DNA of 64,000 nt from assembly GCF_000298235.1 (NCBI RefSeq), contig NZ_BAHE01000002.1, positions 186,001 to 250,000 of the forward strand, written 5' to 3'. Positions 34,327 through 43,938 of this stretch are shown here, one piece after another. The notes beneath the pieces are model-generated. The model searched no databases. It saw only the letters and a program-made list of their open reading frames with translations, and was not told the DNA's origin. Within the stretch, counting starts at the first letter, position 1. Each line of letters opens with the position of its first letter. This stretch comes from Gordonia namibiensis NBRC 108229 (lineage in GTDB: Bacteria; Actinomycetota; Actinomycetes; Mycobacteriales; Mycobacteriaceae). The translations under genes and the position numbers were made by a program.

Positions 34327-34443
34327 GCGTCGTGCCTCCTGGTGTTCCGATACGTTGACCGGGAAGGTACTTAACCATTCGTTCGTATCGGTAAACATCG
34401 GATCTCGCTGCCGGCGACCGGAGCCCGAGCGCGAGCAGGCGGA

Positions 34444-34899
34444 TCAGCGGGTGTCGATCCGGAACACTCCACAGCGGCCCGCGACGGCGGCGAATGCGTC
34501 GGGGGTGACGTCGGCGACCACGCCGGCGTCCTTCATCATCTTCGGGCCGTCGCTGCCCGACAGCTCGGGCCAGGCGCGGAGCACCGGGATCGCCTGATCG
34601 GCGGGCAGTTCGACGAGCCGGACGTCGGTCACATCGCCGCGGATCGACAGCTGTGCGAGTCCGTCGGCGGCGCGGACGTTGCGAGCCCAGTCGGCTCCGG
34701 GGAACCCCTCGAGGAGGTAACGCTCTCCGTCGAGGGTGATCACGGTCAGCGGCGTCCGCCGCGGCTTCCCGCTCTTTCTGCCGGGCACGATCAGGACCGG
34801 TAGCTCCTTCATCGCACCAAGGCGTTGGAGGAACAGGAACACCTTGTTCATCGGCTTGAGCCAGCGCGGAGGCGTGGCGGTTCGCGGTGACGTGGGCAT
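34444..34899 (-). CDS. Ddn-like deazaflavin (F420)-dependent nitroreductase-family protein
   Basis: A 151-residue split beta-barrel protein. The opening helix (RWLKPMNKVFLFLQRLG), LIVPGRKSGKPRRTPLTV and LLEGFPGADWARNVRAA are the diagnostic blocks of the Ddn/FDOR-B family, which binds F420 through the K/R-rich loop. These enzymes reduce quinones or nitro compounds in mycobacteria and relatives. Specific role not known. It stands alone between the small membrane protein and a lipoprotein gene. Confidence 0.88.
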   Translation of the reverse strand: MPTSPRTATPPRWLKPMNKVFLFLQRLGAMKELPVLIVPGRKSGKPRRTPLTVITLDGERYLLEGFPGADWARNVRAADGLAQLSIRGDVTDVRLVELPADQAIPVLRAWPELSGSDGPKMMKDAGVVADVTPDAFAAVAGRCGVFRIDTR

Positions 34900-34973
34900 G
34901 GTCGCTCCTTCCGGCGCCTTACTCCGTACACCGTACTAGGTTTTCGGTGGCGCGTACACCACCAGCGGCACGG

Positions 34974-35582
34974 TCAGCGTTGCACGTCGATCACCAGTCG
35001 TGTCGGATCGGTCAGCACATCGACAGTGAACGGCGCTCCGGGTTCGGACACTCCGATGAAAGACTGTGTGACGCCTTCGAATACGGGCGCGCCCCGCACC
35101 TCCACCACCGAGCCACCGGGTTGCGCACGAACCGGATCGGGGCCGTCATATGGCTCGGCGCCGCTGTCGCCGGGGTATGCCGACCCGGTGATCTGGACCT
35201 CCAGGATCGCCTCACCCGCGACGTCGACGGGGAAGCCACTTCCGTCCTGGAGCGCCTCGTCGACGTAGGCGACGCGCCAGCCGGGCCGCCCGTTTCCGCC
35301 GAGCTCGTAGACGACTCGATCGAATTCGTCGTGCCTGCCGGTCCGGATGTCGGTGACGGTGAGTCGGGCACCCTCACCCGCGGGCGCGGTCTTCGGTCTG
35401 GGGTTCCCGCCATCGGTCGCGACATCGGACGGCGTCGCACCGGGCATGGACGTAGGCGTCGACGTGACCGTCTCGGTCACCGTAGATGCGGCACCACCGC
35501 CATCGTCAGACTCGTCAGCAGAGCACCCCGCGACGACGAGAGCAGCGACGAACGGGACCAGCGCGGCGCGCACACGCATCAT
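34974..35582 (-). CDS. lipoprotein with AMIN-like domain
   Basis: A 202-residue lipoprotein: signal peptide with lipobox VAGC (Cys20), a Ser/Thr/Pro-rich linker (about 25-70), then a beta-rich domain (LTVTDIRTGRHDEFDRVVYELGG ... GWRVAYVDEA ... FIGVSEPGAPFTVDVLTDPTRLVIDVQR) that matches the AMIN-like envelope proteins of actinobacteria. It is expected to be anchored to the membrane and to touch the cell wall. The function is unknown. It lies 21 nt downstream of the LGFP-repeat gene on the same strand, so both may form a wall-related pair. Confidence 0.8.
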   Translation of the reverse strand: MMRVRAALVPFVAALVVAGCSADESDDGGGAASTVTETVTSTPTSMPGATPSDVATDGGNPRPKTAPAGEGARLTVTDIRTGRHDEFDRVVYELGGNGRPGWRVAYVDEALQDGSGFPVDVAGEAILEVQITGSAYPGDSGAEPYDGPDPVRAQPGGSVVEVRGAPVFEGVTQSFIGVSEPGAPFTVDVLTDPTRLVIDVQR

Positions 35583-35603
35583 GAGCGCCCACGCTACCGG
35601 GGG

Positions 35604-36236
35604 TCAGGGCCAGAAGATGGTGCCGTTCTGGAAGTCCTGGGCGAAGCGGCTGCCGACGCGGTATTCGCCACCGAGCGGGACACCGTAGTACCCCTTCGCG
35701 GCGCCCTGCGCACGCCACTTCTGCAAGATCCCGCCCCACACGATCTGGGCGCCGCCGTTCGCCGACCAGGTGATCGTGCCGCCCTGGAAGTCGCTGGTCC
35801 GCCCCTTACCCGACTTGTACTCGTTGGTCGTAGGGAAGCCCAGCGCGCCACGCTCGGCGCCGATCTTCTGCCAGCGGGTCCGGATCGCGCCGCCGACCTG
35901 ATGAGCCGTACCGCCGTCGACGGCGGGGTGCCAGTAGAACGAGACATTGCGGGCGAAGCTCTGGTAACGACCCTGCTTGGCCGAGGCTCGTTCGGGACCG
36001 GTCGGTGCGCCCCACTTCCAGGAACCACCGGTCTTGGAGTAGGCCTCCTCGATCTTCCCCCCGACCACGATCCCGTTGATCACCCGATCGGCCTGGGCGT
36101 TCGGAGCGAGAACAACCAGAGACATCGCGGCGGCGACGATCGCCAGGCCCGCCGAGGCATACCGCGACCGGCGACGGCCGGCGGCGGTCCGGGTGTCATC
36201 GGAGGCGCGTCGAAGCAGAGACGAGAGACCAGACAT
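35604..36236 (-). CDS. secreted LGFP-repeat cell-wall protein
   Basis: A 210-residue exported protein. Signal peptide about residues 30-50 (AGLAIVAAAMSLVVLAPNAQA), then three to four LGFP-type repeats (WGAPTGPE, LGFPTTNE, YGVPLGGE with the following F-x-G-TIxW segments). LGFP repeats occur in cell-wall proteins of Corynebacteriales and are thought to anchor to the arabinogalactan-mycolate layer. A typical taxon marker. I chose the ATG of MSGLSSLL; a GTG four codons earlier is possible. Confidence 0.88.
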   Translation of the reverse strand: MSGLSSLLRRASDDTRTAAGRRRSRYASAGLAIVAAAMSLVVLAPNAQADRVINGIVVGGKIEEAYSKTGGSWKWGAPTGPERASAKQGRYQSFARNVSFYWHPAVDGGTAHQVGGAIRTRWQKIGAERGALGFPTTNEYKSGKGRTSDFQGGTITWSANGGAQIVWGGILQKWRAQGAAKGYYGVPLGGEYRVGSRFAQDFQNGTIFWP

Positions 36237-36446
36237 GGGCGTGATCATACGGATGCAGCGGATACGTCGTTAGGTCAGCTCACGATCCATGTCCCGAATC
36301 AATCGATCAACAGAGACGACACGAATAGTCGGAGCACTGCTCAGTATCGTCTTCTCGTTAGCTCGACCAGGTGACGTTTCAGCGTTTCGCGACGTTTTCG
36401 GGCGACGCTCTCTAGCTTTGGTCCAGACCTGAGCGGCGGAGGCCAT

Positions 36447-37955
36447 ATGAGCGATCAGACATCCCGAAGCGATGCGACCGAGGTATCCGCCGAATTCGGG
36501 TACAAGCCAGAACTGAAACGCACCCTCGGGTCCTTCCAGGTGTTCGCTGTCTCCTTCGCGTTCATCTCGGTGGCGGTCGGCATCTTCGGCACCTACGGGA
36601 TGTTGCTGAACAACTCGGGGCCGGTGGGGATCTGGACCTGGCTGATCGCGTTGGCCGGCCAGCTGCTCGTGGCGCTGGTCATCGCACAGTTCGCCGCACG
36701 CATCCCGCTCAGCGGTTCGTCGTATCAGTGGGCCTCACGACTGGCCAACCCCCGCGTGGGGTGGATCTTCGGGTGGCTGACCTTCTGCTATCTGGTCACC
36801 GGCCTGATGGCGATCGACTTCGCAATGGCCAGCCAATGTCTGATGCCGCTCTTCAACATGGCACCTGACGAACAGACCGCCCGCGTCATCACGGTGGTCG
36901 TCCTGCTCGTGCAGGCGGCCCTGGCGATCGCGTCCACCCGACTCGTCGGACTGATCAACTCCTTGGCCGTGGGGGTCGAGGTCACCATTGTGATCGTGCT
37001 CGTCATCGCCTTGCTCGTGGCAGTGGCCGTGACCGGCGACGGCTCGGTCAGCAATCTCGGATCACGCGGCGTCGCAGTGGATTCGGCGAACTACTTCGCC
37101 TTCGGTGGCGGCCTGATGGCGGTGATGATCGTCGGCCTGGCGACCCTGGTCGGCTTCGAATCGGCGGCCAACATGGCGGAGGAGGCCAAGGATCCCCATC
37201 GCACGGTCCCCCGGGCGATCGTGGGTTCCGTTGCCGCCGCCGGCATCCTGGGGATGATGTTTCTCATCGGTCTGACGGTGGCCATCGACGACATCGCGAA
37301 GGTGACCGCCTCGGGGTCGCCGGTGGCGACGATCATGCGCGACCAACTCGGCGCCCCCACCGAACGAATCCTGCTGGTGGTCATCGCCATCGCCTTCTTC
37401 GGTGGCGGGCTGGTCTCGATGACCTCATGCGCACGTATCGTGTTCGCGATGTCGCGCGACCGCCGCTTCCCGGCCCACCGCCTCATGAAGCAGGTCAGCC
37501 CCCGTACTCAGACCCCGATTCCCGCAACCGTGCTACCACTGGCGATCGGGGTCATCGCGATGATCGTGATCCCAGGTGACGCGCTCATCGAACTCATCAC
37601 TGCAGGAACCTTGTTCCCGGCGATCACCTACGGACTCGTCGTCACGCTGTATCTGGTCGTGCGCAAGCGCCTCGATCGACGGACCGGAGCCTTCGACCTC
37701 GGCCGATTCGAGCTGCCTGTCGCCGTCGTCGCTCTGGTGTGGACGGTGTGTGCCATCGTCATCCTCGTCTCCCCCAGTGACGCGACCGTTCCGGTCATCA
37801 TCGTCGGAGGTCTGATTCTTCTCGGCAGCGTCTACTTCGCCTACATGTTGGTCTTCCGGCGAGAGGTCCTCGACACCGAACCCGGCCACGACGTCTTCGG
37901 CGGCACGGACGAGCGCCCGCGCGAGCACCCGGCCGCCGAGGATGCCGACATCTGA
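36447..37955 (+). CDS. APC-family amino acid permease
   Basis: A 502-residue membrane transporter with about 12 segments. The N-terminus (LKRTLGSFQVFAVSFAFISVAVGIFGTYG) and the EEAKDPHRTVPRAI stretch after TM6 are typical of the amino acid/GABA/choline (ACT) permeases. The substrate cannot be told. ATG has GCGGAGG at good spacing. It is a monocistronic gene convergent with arr; the 198-bp region upstream has no other gene. Confidence 0.88.
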   Translation: MSDQTSRSDATEVSAEFGYKPELKRTLGSFQVFAVSFAFISVAVGIFGTYGMLLNNSGPVGIWTWLIALAGQLLVALVIAQFAARIPLSGSSYQWASRLANPRVGWIFGWLTFCYLVTGLMAIDFAMASQCLMPLFNMAPDEQTARVITVVVLLVQAALAIASTRLVGLINSLAVGVEVTIVIVLVIALLVAVAVTGDGSVSNLGSRGVAVDSANYFAFGGGLMAVMIVGLATLVGFESAANMAEEAKDPHRTVPRAIVGSVAAAGILGMMFLIGLTVAIDDIAKVTASGSPVATIMRDQLGAPTERILLVVIAIAFFGGGLVSMTSCARIVFAMSRDRRFPAHRLMKQVSPRTQTPIPATVLPLAIGVIAMIVIPGDALIELITAGTLFPAITYGLVVTLYLVVRKRLDRRTGAFDLGRFELPVAVVALVWTVCAIVILVSPSDATVPVIIVGGLILLGSVYFAYMLVFRREVLDTEPGHDVFGGTDERPREHPAAEDADI

Positions 37956-37977
37956 ACCGGTCGTCCCGGGTTCGTGC

Positions 37978-38415
37978 CTAGTCGTAGAGGACGGCCCGTC
38001 CTTCTCGCCTCAGGACCTCGAGTCCCTCGCGGAACCGTTGGAGATACTCCGGGGAATGCGGCTCCCAGTCGGTCATCTCCCCGATGACCTGTACGGGTCG
38101 GTCGCTGCGATACGAATGCGTCGGGTTGCCCGGGAACTTCTTGTCCGTCACGTTCGGATCGTCTTCCACCGGGCCTTGCGGTTCGACGATATAGACCCGA
38201 CAACGGCCGTCGCCTCGGGCCATCTCGGCAGCCAGGACCGCACCGTCCAGGACCTTCGTCATGTAGATGTAGTTGGCGGTGTGCTCGGGCCGATAGTTCG
38301 ACTGATGGCCCGGCACCAGGTACTCGCCCACCTGTAGGTCCGCTCTGGTGCCATGAAACAACGCTCCGGATTCGTGCACCTCGAATCGTTCGGGTGTCTC
38401 GGCCATGTTCGCCAC
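37978..38415 (-). CDS. arr: rifampin ADP-ribosyltransferase Arr
   Basis: A 145-residue enzyme that inactivates rifamycins by NAD-dependent ADP-ribosylation of the C23 hydroxyl. Sequence marks: FEVHESGALFHGTRADL with the NAD-binding His, LVPGHQSNY, ANYIYMT and ARGDGRCRVYIVEPQGP(V)EDDPNVTDKKFPGNPT, closely following mycobacterial Arr. The GTG (VANMAETP) has GGGGAGG 7 nt upstream and is preferred to the ATG three codons later. Chromosomal arr genes are common in environmental mycolic actinobacteria and give intrinsic resistance. Confidence 0.93.
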   Translation of the reverse strand: MANMAETPERFEVHESGALFHGTRADLQVGEYLVPGHQSNYRPEHTANYIYMTKVLDGAVLAAEMARGDGRCRVYIVEPQGPVEDDPNVTDKKFPGNPTHSYRSDRPVQVIGEMTDWEPHSPEYLQRFREGLEVLRREGRAVLYD

Positions 38416-38567
38416 TGAAAAACCTCCCCGCAGCACAGTTGCCGAGCCATTGTGCACTCGCTCCCGGGTCTTGCCGCAAGCCCCGTACCCGCCGATAGAC
38501 TGAAAGTGGAACGACACATTTTCGTCGTGCCCGGTCACGATTTCCCTACCCCGAAACCGCCGCTGCC

Positions 38568-39566
38568 GTGGTTCAATTCGTCGTGCGCGTAAGTCACTTG
38601 ATCGCAACCGCCGCAGCGACTGTCCTGGTCGTCGGGACCGCCGGGTGCTCTGCCGGGGCCGGGAAGCCGGCCCCGCAGTCGTCCGCGGTGACCACGACAA
38701 CGCAGGCTCCGACGACGGCTCCGCCCGTCCCCGAGTCCTCTGATGGACTCCGCATCGAACGGATCGAGTATCTCGACCCCGCCGAGGCCGACGCTGCCGA
38801 GAACTGGGCCAACCTCTATCTACCGGCCGGCGACCACGAGGACGGGTCCGTTCCACTGGTCACCATCATCCACGGCGGCGGCTGGGAAAGCCGCGCCGGC
38901 GCAGAACAATTCGACGACATGGCGCGTGACCTGGCCGTCCGCGGACTCGCCGTCTACAACCTCGAGTATCGCCGGGTCGGCACCGGCGGCGGATGGCCGA
39001 CGACCTTCCACGACGTCGCCCGCGCACTCGACCACGTACCCACGATGGCCGAGGCACATCCGGAACTCAGCATCGACGACGAACTGGTGATCGGCCACAG
39101 CGCCGGAGCGCAACTGGCCGTCTGGGGCGGCACCCGGCACCGACTCGACGACGACGAAGTGGGCTCGCGGCCGGCTTTCGTCCCGTCCCGCGTGGTGTCC
39201 ATCTCCGGCCCACTGGACATGCGCTACGCCGTGAACCACGGCAACGGCCGGGTCATCAAGCAGATCCTCGGCGGCACACCAGATCAGGTACCCGAGCGAT
39301 ACGCGTCGGTGGACCCGATCCAGAACCTCGACCCTGATCTGCCCGTCATCCTCTTCCACGGTCTCGCCGACGACGATGTGCATCCCAACAACTCCCGGCA
39401 CTACACCGCCGCAGTCCACGCGGCCGGTGGCAGAGCCGAGTTGAATCTGGTGGACGGTGAAACGCACACCTCACTGGTTCACCGCAAGTCCCCCGCCTAC
39501 CAGCAGATCCTCGACCGTCTCACCGTCGTGGCCACCACCGAACTCGCCAAACTACGCAACGGCTAG
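38568..39566 (+). CDS. lipoprotein esterase / alpha-beta hydrolase
   Basis: A 332-residue exported hydrolase with a lipobox (VGTAGC) after a short signal peptide, then a Thr/Pro-rich linker. The catalytic domain is of the hormone-sensitive-lipase/BD-FAE type: IIHGGGW (oxyanion HGG), GHSAGAQ nucleophile, FHGLADDDVHP (Asp) and ETHTSLVH (His). It is anchored outside the membrane, with an unknown ester substrate. The start is GTG at 38568 or GTG at 38583. Divergent from arr with 152 bp between. Confidence 0.85.
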   Translation: MVQFVVRVSHLIATAAATVLVVGTAGCSAGAGKPAPQSSAVTTTTQAPTTAPPVPESSDGLRIERIEYLDPAEADAAENWANLYLPAGDHEDGSVPLVTIIHGGGWESRAGAEQFDDMARDLAVRGLAVYNLEYRRVGTGGGWPTTFHDVARALDHVPTMAEAHPELSIDDELVIGHSAGAQLAVWGGTRHRLDDDEVGSRPAFVPSRVVSISGPLDMRYAVNHGNGRVIKQILGGTPDQVPERYASVDPIQNLDPDLPVILFHGLADDDVHPNNSRHYTAAVHAAGGRAELNLVDGETHTSLVHRKSPAYQQILDRLTVVATTELAKLRNG

Positions 39567-39597
39567 GGCCGCCTGGTGTGCGATCGATCGGGCGCGG

Positions 39598-42500
39598 CTA
39601 GATCGCCGCGTGCTGCAATCTGGCGGCGAAGTCGATATGTCCCTCATAACCGACCGATTCGGCGAAAGCTCGATACTGCGACACGATGCTCGAATAGGCG
39701 GGATCGCGGCGAGCACGTGCGAGCAGCGGACGCGATTGCTGTGAGACGACCTGGGTCGGACCCCAACGGCCCGTGTCCGGATATCTGTGCATGCGGCCGA
39801 GTATCTTCTCGGACTCGCTGATGTCCGACGCGCCACCACGATCCAGCAGCACAGCGACGAGAAATCCGGTCCCGAGGATTGCCGGCCCGATCCGTCCTGC
39901 GGCCCAGAGCTCATCCAGTGCCGCCCGCATGGTCTCGATCGCGTGGTCCCGCTCTCGTCGTCCGAACCTCGCCCGCTCACGGGCGGTCATGAGGGCGGCG
40001 ATCGGGACGAGATAGACGCTGCCCCTTTTCGCCCACACATCGCGAGCCTGCTCCATCACCTCGAGGCCTCGTCGACGGTCGGCGCCGGAGTCGCGATTGA
40101 GCAAGACGATCCCCAACACGTACTCGGCGAACATCAACGCGTTGTCGTCCCCCACCCGCTCCGCGGTCTGCAACGCCTCCTCCCCGAGACGAACCGCGCG
40201 GTCGTCGGCGCGTAGGACGCCGAATTGGATCGCCAACCCGACGGTCCAGTTGAGGACGAGGGCGAAGTACTGAGGACTGTTGATCCTGGCCAGCTCGATG
40301 GCATCCTCGATGTCGGTCCGCCAGCCTTTCAGGCCTTGCATCCATCGGACTACTCCGCGGAACGCGGTCGCGGTGGCCAATGGCGACGCCAGTCCAAATC
40401 CGGCCCCTTTCGTCGGATCGCCACCGGCCAGATCGATCACCATCTGCGCACAGCGTCGGACCTGGTCGACATTTCCGGCTTCGAGCCAGTTGACGAACAG
40501 CGGCGGGGTCAAGGCCATCGTCAGGTTCGGGTCACCGATGGCCTCGAGTGCTGCAATCTGTTCCGATGACAACCGCGCGCCTTCAGCGATGCGTCCCGCA
40601 AAAATGAGGTCGGCGGTCAGGCCGGATCGACCGATCGCGAGAGACACGGCGTCTCCGGCTTGTTCGCACAATCGGTTCAACTCCGCGAAGCGGACGTCCG
40701 ACCGGCGTACTCCGTAATCCTGCCAATCGGTCGCGCACAGCATCGTGGTCGGTGCGATACACATCGCCAATCGATCCGGATCGTCGTCGGGAATCGCCTT
40801 GGCGATCTCGGCTGCCTTCTGCCAGCTGGACCGCGCGACCTTCACGTCCCGGTTCATCGAGCGTGTCGCCGCGCGCATGTGCCATGAGTAGGCGGCTCGG
40901 AGTTCGCCTGCGGCACGGAGATGTTCGGCGATGATGGCCGCATTCCGATCCACGGACCCCGGTTCGGTCGACTCGATCGCCGAGGCCACGCGTCGATGCC
41001 ACACGGCACGTTGGGATCGCAGCATCGAACGGTAGGCCACAGCCCAGATCAGCGGGTGCCGGAACATGTACTCGACCTGCTCACCGACCAGGACCTCGTC
41101 GAGGACTTCGGCGTGCAGGAGTTCGTCGACCGACGAGTCCAGGTCCAGAGCGGGAAGCAATCGGGCGTCGAATCGGACCCCGATGACCGACATTGCGAGG
41201 ACAGCCCGCTTTGCTTGCGCACCCAGAAGGTCTATCCGCGCCTCGATGGTCGCCTGGATGGTGGCCGGCACCGCGACATCGGCGACATCCACGGCGGTGA
41301 CGTAGGCACCGCGTTCGCCGTGCAGAACTCCTCGCTGCACCAGCTCACGCACCATCTCCTCGGCGTAGAAGGGGTTGCCGCCCGCCTGTTCGGCGACCTT
41401 GTCCACCAACTGTGCGACGGATTGATCGGTTCCCGTCAGGTCGGTGATGATCCGGACGACGTCGCCGTCGCCCAGAGGGTCGAGTTCGACCACCGGTGTA
41501 TCGGTCACACATCGGAGGGCGCCGTGGTAGTCGGGCCGAGCGGTGATGATCACCAGCGTGGGAGTCCGTGGGACGGCATCGAGGAGCTCAGTCAGGGTTG
41601 TCTCACTGGGTTTGTCGATCCACTGCGCGTCTTCGATGATCGTCAGCGACGGTTCCGTCCGCGCCAGGGTTTCACCCTTGAGCAATGCCGTCAGGCGCCG
41701 GCGTTTCGCATCGGGTTCGATTTCGGGCAGCGACTGGCCGGGATCGGCGATGCCCACCAGATCGTCCAGCAACAGGAGGTCCTGGTTGCATGCGTCCGGA
41801 AACCGCGCACGGACCTGTGCTCTGGCCGCTCCCACATCGCCGTCGTCGAGCCCCAGCGCGGAGCGCAACAAACCGGCCAGCACGCCGAATGCGATGTCCC
41901 TCCGGTGAGTATCACCGAAACCCCAAGTGACCTCGAACCCGCGGGAAAGGGCGCGGGCTGCCGATTCGCGAGCCAAGCGGCTCTTACCGATCCCGGGCGA
42001 GCCGACCACGACGACCACGCCGCCCCGGCCACAGACTGTCTCGTCCATCATGTGGTCGACGACGGACATCTCACGACGCCGCCCGATGAGAGCGCTCTCG
42101 GTCGGCCTCCGACGTGCTATCCGCGGGGCGAGGGTCAACAACCGTCTCGCCTGCACCGGCCTCGTCGAACCCTTGATCCGCACCCATTCCGGTTCACCGA
42201 GCGCTGCCACGTCCTGAACCAACCGTGCGGTCGCCAGTGAAAGCATCACCCCGCCGGGCGGTGCCACGGATTCCATCCGCTGCGCCATGCCGACCTGGCG
42301 CCCGATTGCGCTGTACCCCAACGACGCATCGCCAACCGCCCCGGCGATCACCTCCCCGGAGTTCACGCCGACGCGGAGTGCAAACTCGACGCCGTCGCGC
42401 AGTCGCACATCCTCGGCGAGACGACGCGCCGACTCCTGTATCTCGAGCGCGGCCTGGCACCCCCGAAACGCGTGATCCTCCAACGCTTTCGGCGCTCCGA

Positions 42501-42780
42501 AGATCGCCATGACACCATCGCCGGTGAAATCGACGCGCCCACCGCGCCGCCGGACGACCGCAGCCGATCGCTCCGCCAGTGACGTGATGATCTGTTGCCA
42601 GCGCTCGGCGTCCAGAGCAGCCGCCAGGTCCATGGATCTGACGACATCGGCGAAGAGGACGGTCACCTGCTTGTATTCGGTGACATCACCCGAGTCAGTG
42701 GGTACTCCGCATTCGTCGCAGAACTTCGCGTATGTGCGCAACGTTGTACCGCACGATCTGCATGTCATGCTCGTCGTCAT
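39598..42780 (-). CDS. cyclase-homology/ATPase/TPR regulatory protein with degenerate cyclase site
   Basis: A 1060-residue protein: an N-terminal zinc ribbon (CRSCGT, CDECGV), a class III nucleotide-cyclase domain (about 35-220), an AAA/STAND ATPase (IGRRREM, Walker A GSPGIGKSR, Walker B LTIIEDAQW) and a long TPR-like tail. The cyclase keeps both metal Asp (LFADVV, FTGDG) and the transition-state Arg (AQRMES). The purine-recognition Lys reads Asp (VDFTGD), its partner Asp reads Arg (AIGRQ), and the catalytic Asn reads Gly (VGMAQ), so normal adenylate cyclase activity is unlikely. Similar degenerate proteins are known in mycobacteria. Probably a signalling ATPase. Start ATG (MTTSMTC) preferred to one 13 codons upstream. 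Confidence 0.85.
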   Translation of the reverse strand: MTTSMTCRSCGTTLRTYAKFCDECGVPTDSGDVTEYKQVTVLFADVVRSMDLAAALDAERWQQIITSLAERSAAVVRRRGGRVDFTGDGVMAIFGAPKALEDHAFRGCQAALEIQESARRLAEDVRLRDGVEFALRVGVNSGEVIAGAVGDASLGYSAIGRQVGMAQRMESVAPPGGVMLSLATARLVQDVAALGEPEWVRIKGSTRPVQARRLLTLAPRIARRRPTESALIGRRREMSVVDHMMDETVCGRGGVVVVVGSPGIGKSRLARESAARALSRGFEVTWGFGDTHRRDIAFGVLAGLLRSALGLDDGDVGAARAQVRARFPDACNQDLLLLDDLVGIADPGQSLPEIEPDAKRRRLTALLKGETLARTEPSLTIIEDAQWIDKPSETTLTELLDAVPRTPTLVIITARPDYHGALRCVTDTPVVELDPLGDGDVVRIITDLTGTDQSVAQLVDKVAEQAGGNPFYAEEMVRELVQRGVLHGERGAYVTAVDVADVAVPATIQATIEARIDLLGAQAKRAVLAMSVIGVRFDARLLPALDLDSSVDELLHAEVLDEVLVGEQVEYMFRHPLIWAVAYRSMLRSQRAVWHRRVASAIESTEPGSVDRNAAIIAEHLRAAGELRAAYSWHMRAATRSMNRDVKVARSSWQKAAEIAKAIPDDDPDRLAMCIAPTTMLCATDWQDYGVRRSDVRFAELNRLCEQAGDAVSLAIGRSGLTADLIFAGRIAEGARLSSEQIAALEAIGDPNLTMALTPPLFVNWLEAGNVDQVRRCAQMVIDLAGGDPTKGAGFGLASPLATATAFRGVVRWMQGLKGWRTDIEDAIELARINSPQYFALVLNWTVGLAIQFGVLRADDRAVRLGEEALQTAERVGDDNALMFAEYVLGIVLLNRDSGADRRRGLEVMEQARDVWAKRGSVYLVPIAALMTARERARFGRRERDHAIETMRAALDELWAAGRIGPAILGTGFLVAVLLDRGGASDISESEKILGRMHRYPDTGRWGPTQVVSQQSRPLLARARRDPAYSSIVSQYRAFAESVGYEGHIDFAARLQHAAI

Positions 42781-42949
42781 CCGAGCACCACCTTCGGTTT
42801 CCGAGGTGCCTCGGGACAAAGGATAGTCACCTGTCGACGAGCGTGGAACCCCGGAAGTCAGTGTCTTCGCCTACGACTCCGGTCTTACGACCCGTACACC
42901 CCCAACGGTGCCAGTGCGACGAAATTCGCAGTACCGACACACATTTCGG

Positions 42950-43330
42950 CTAACTAACTGCGGACGCACCGCTGCCCTCGACATCGTCGCAGGTCACCGG
43001 CGGCGCAGCGAGCGAGGTCACCGCGATCGCCGTCAGCTCCGTCCGGTCCACTCCGCCGTTCGCCAGGACCTCCATACCTCGGGTGACCGCCACGAAGCAG
43101 GCCGCAAGTGCGTGTGCGTCTGCCGCAGAATCGATCTCGCCGCTGTTCTGCGCATCGGTGATGCACTGGCGGTAGATCGCCTCGAGTCGGCTGAATCCGA
43201 ATTCCTCGATCGCCGACGTGGCCACGTCCGAGTCCCGGTGAGCGAGGCGAAGCGCGTGCCGCTCGTCGCCTCGGACAGCCGTCGGAGATCGCCGAGGGGT
43301 CGCGGCGTGTGCGTAGGCGTTTGACGTCCT
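42950..43330 (-). pseudogene. decapitated TetR-family regulator
   Basis: The frame encodes a clear TetR C-terminal ligand-binding part (SAIEEFGFSRLEAIYRQCITDAQNSGEID ... ALAACFVAVTRGMEVLANGG). The frame is open for only 35 more residues upstream, without HTH character, up to a TGA at 43331-43333; the two other frames show no HTH either. The DNA-binding domain is gone, and the break lies 50 bp from the divergent DUF2243 gene. A GTG at 43225 could start a 91-residue peptide, but a regulator it is not. Probably lost its head by deletion. Confidence 0.7.
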
Positions 43331-43383
43331 TCACCTCCGGGGTATTCGACTCCGCGCACACAAACTTCTGTGGGAGGCCAACG

Positions 43384-43938
43384 GTGAACAGCAACGGCAC
43401 ACGGTCAGATCGAGTCTCGGCGCAGTCCCTCGCCCTGCCGGGGGTGGTTCTCGGCGTCGGGTTGGGCGGGTTCATCGACGGAATCCTTCTTCATCAGATC
43501 CTGCAGTGGCATCACATGCTGACGAGCACGGACAGCGACCGCATCGGACTCGACCACTACCCTGCCGACACCGTGCACGGCCTCGAGATCAACACCCTCT
43601 GGGACGGACTGTTTCACGCCTTCACCTGGCTCGCCGTGCTCGTCGGGCTCGCGCTGCTGTATTCGCGTGTCACCCGATCCCGGCAACGATTGTGGACCTC
43701 TCGCGCACTGTGGGGTTGGGTTCTGGTCGGGTGGGGTCTGTTCAACCTCGTCGAAGGGATCGTCGATCACCACATCCTCGGTATCCACCACGTCCGCACC
43801 GGGGACGACCAAACTCTGTGGGACATCGGCTTTCTGATCCTGGGCGCGGTCCTCGTGCTGGCCGGATGGGCACTACAGCGATCTGCCGCACCACGCGCGA
43901 CGCCGCCGGCGAAGCAGCACACCTCGGCGTCGTCGTGA
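43384..43938 (+). CDS. DUF2243 membrane protein
   Basis: A 184-residue membrane protein with four hydrophobic helices. Family marks: GVGLGGFIDGILLHQILQWHHMLT, GLFHAFTW, WVLVGWGLFNLVEGIVDHHILGIHHVR. Many histidines lie near membrane ends, suggesting metal or haem contacts. The GTG start has GGGAGG 6 nt upstream. It overlaps the CtaG-like gene by 4 nt; this pair is recurrent in actinobacteria and suggests a role in cytochrome-oxidase assembly or copper handling. The function has not been shown, as far as I know. Confidence 0.87.
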   Translation: MNSNGTRSDRVSAQSLALPGVVLGVGLGGFIDGILLHQILQWHHMLTSTDSDRIGLDHYPADTVHGLEINTLWDGLFHAFTWLAVLVGLALLYSRVTRSRQRLWTSRALWGWVLVGWGLFNLVEGIVDHHILGIHHVRTGDDQTLWDIGFLILGAVLVLAGWALQRSAAPRATPPAKQHTSASS

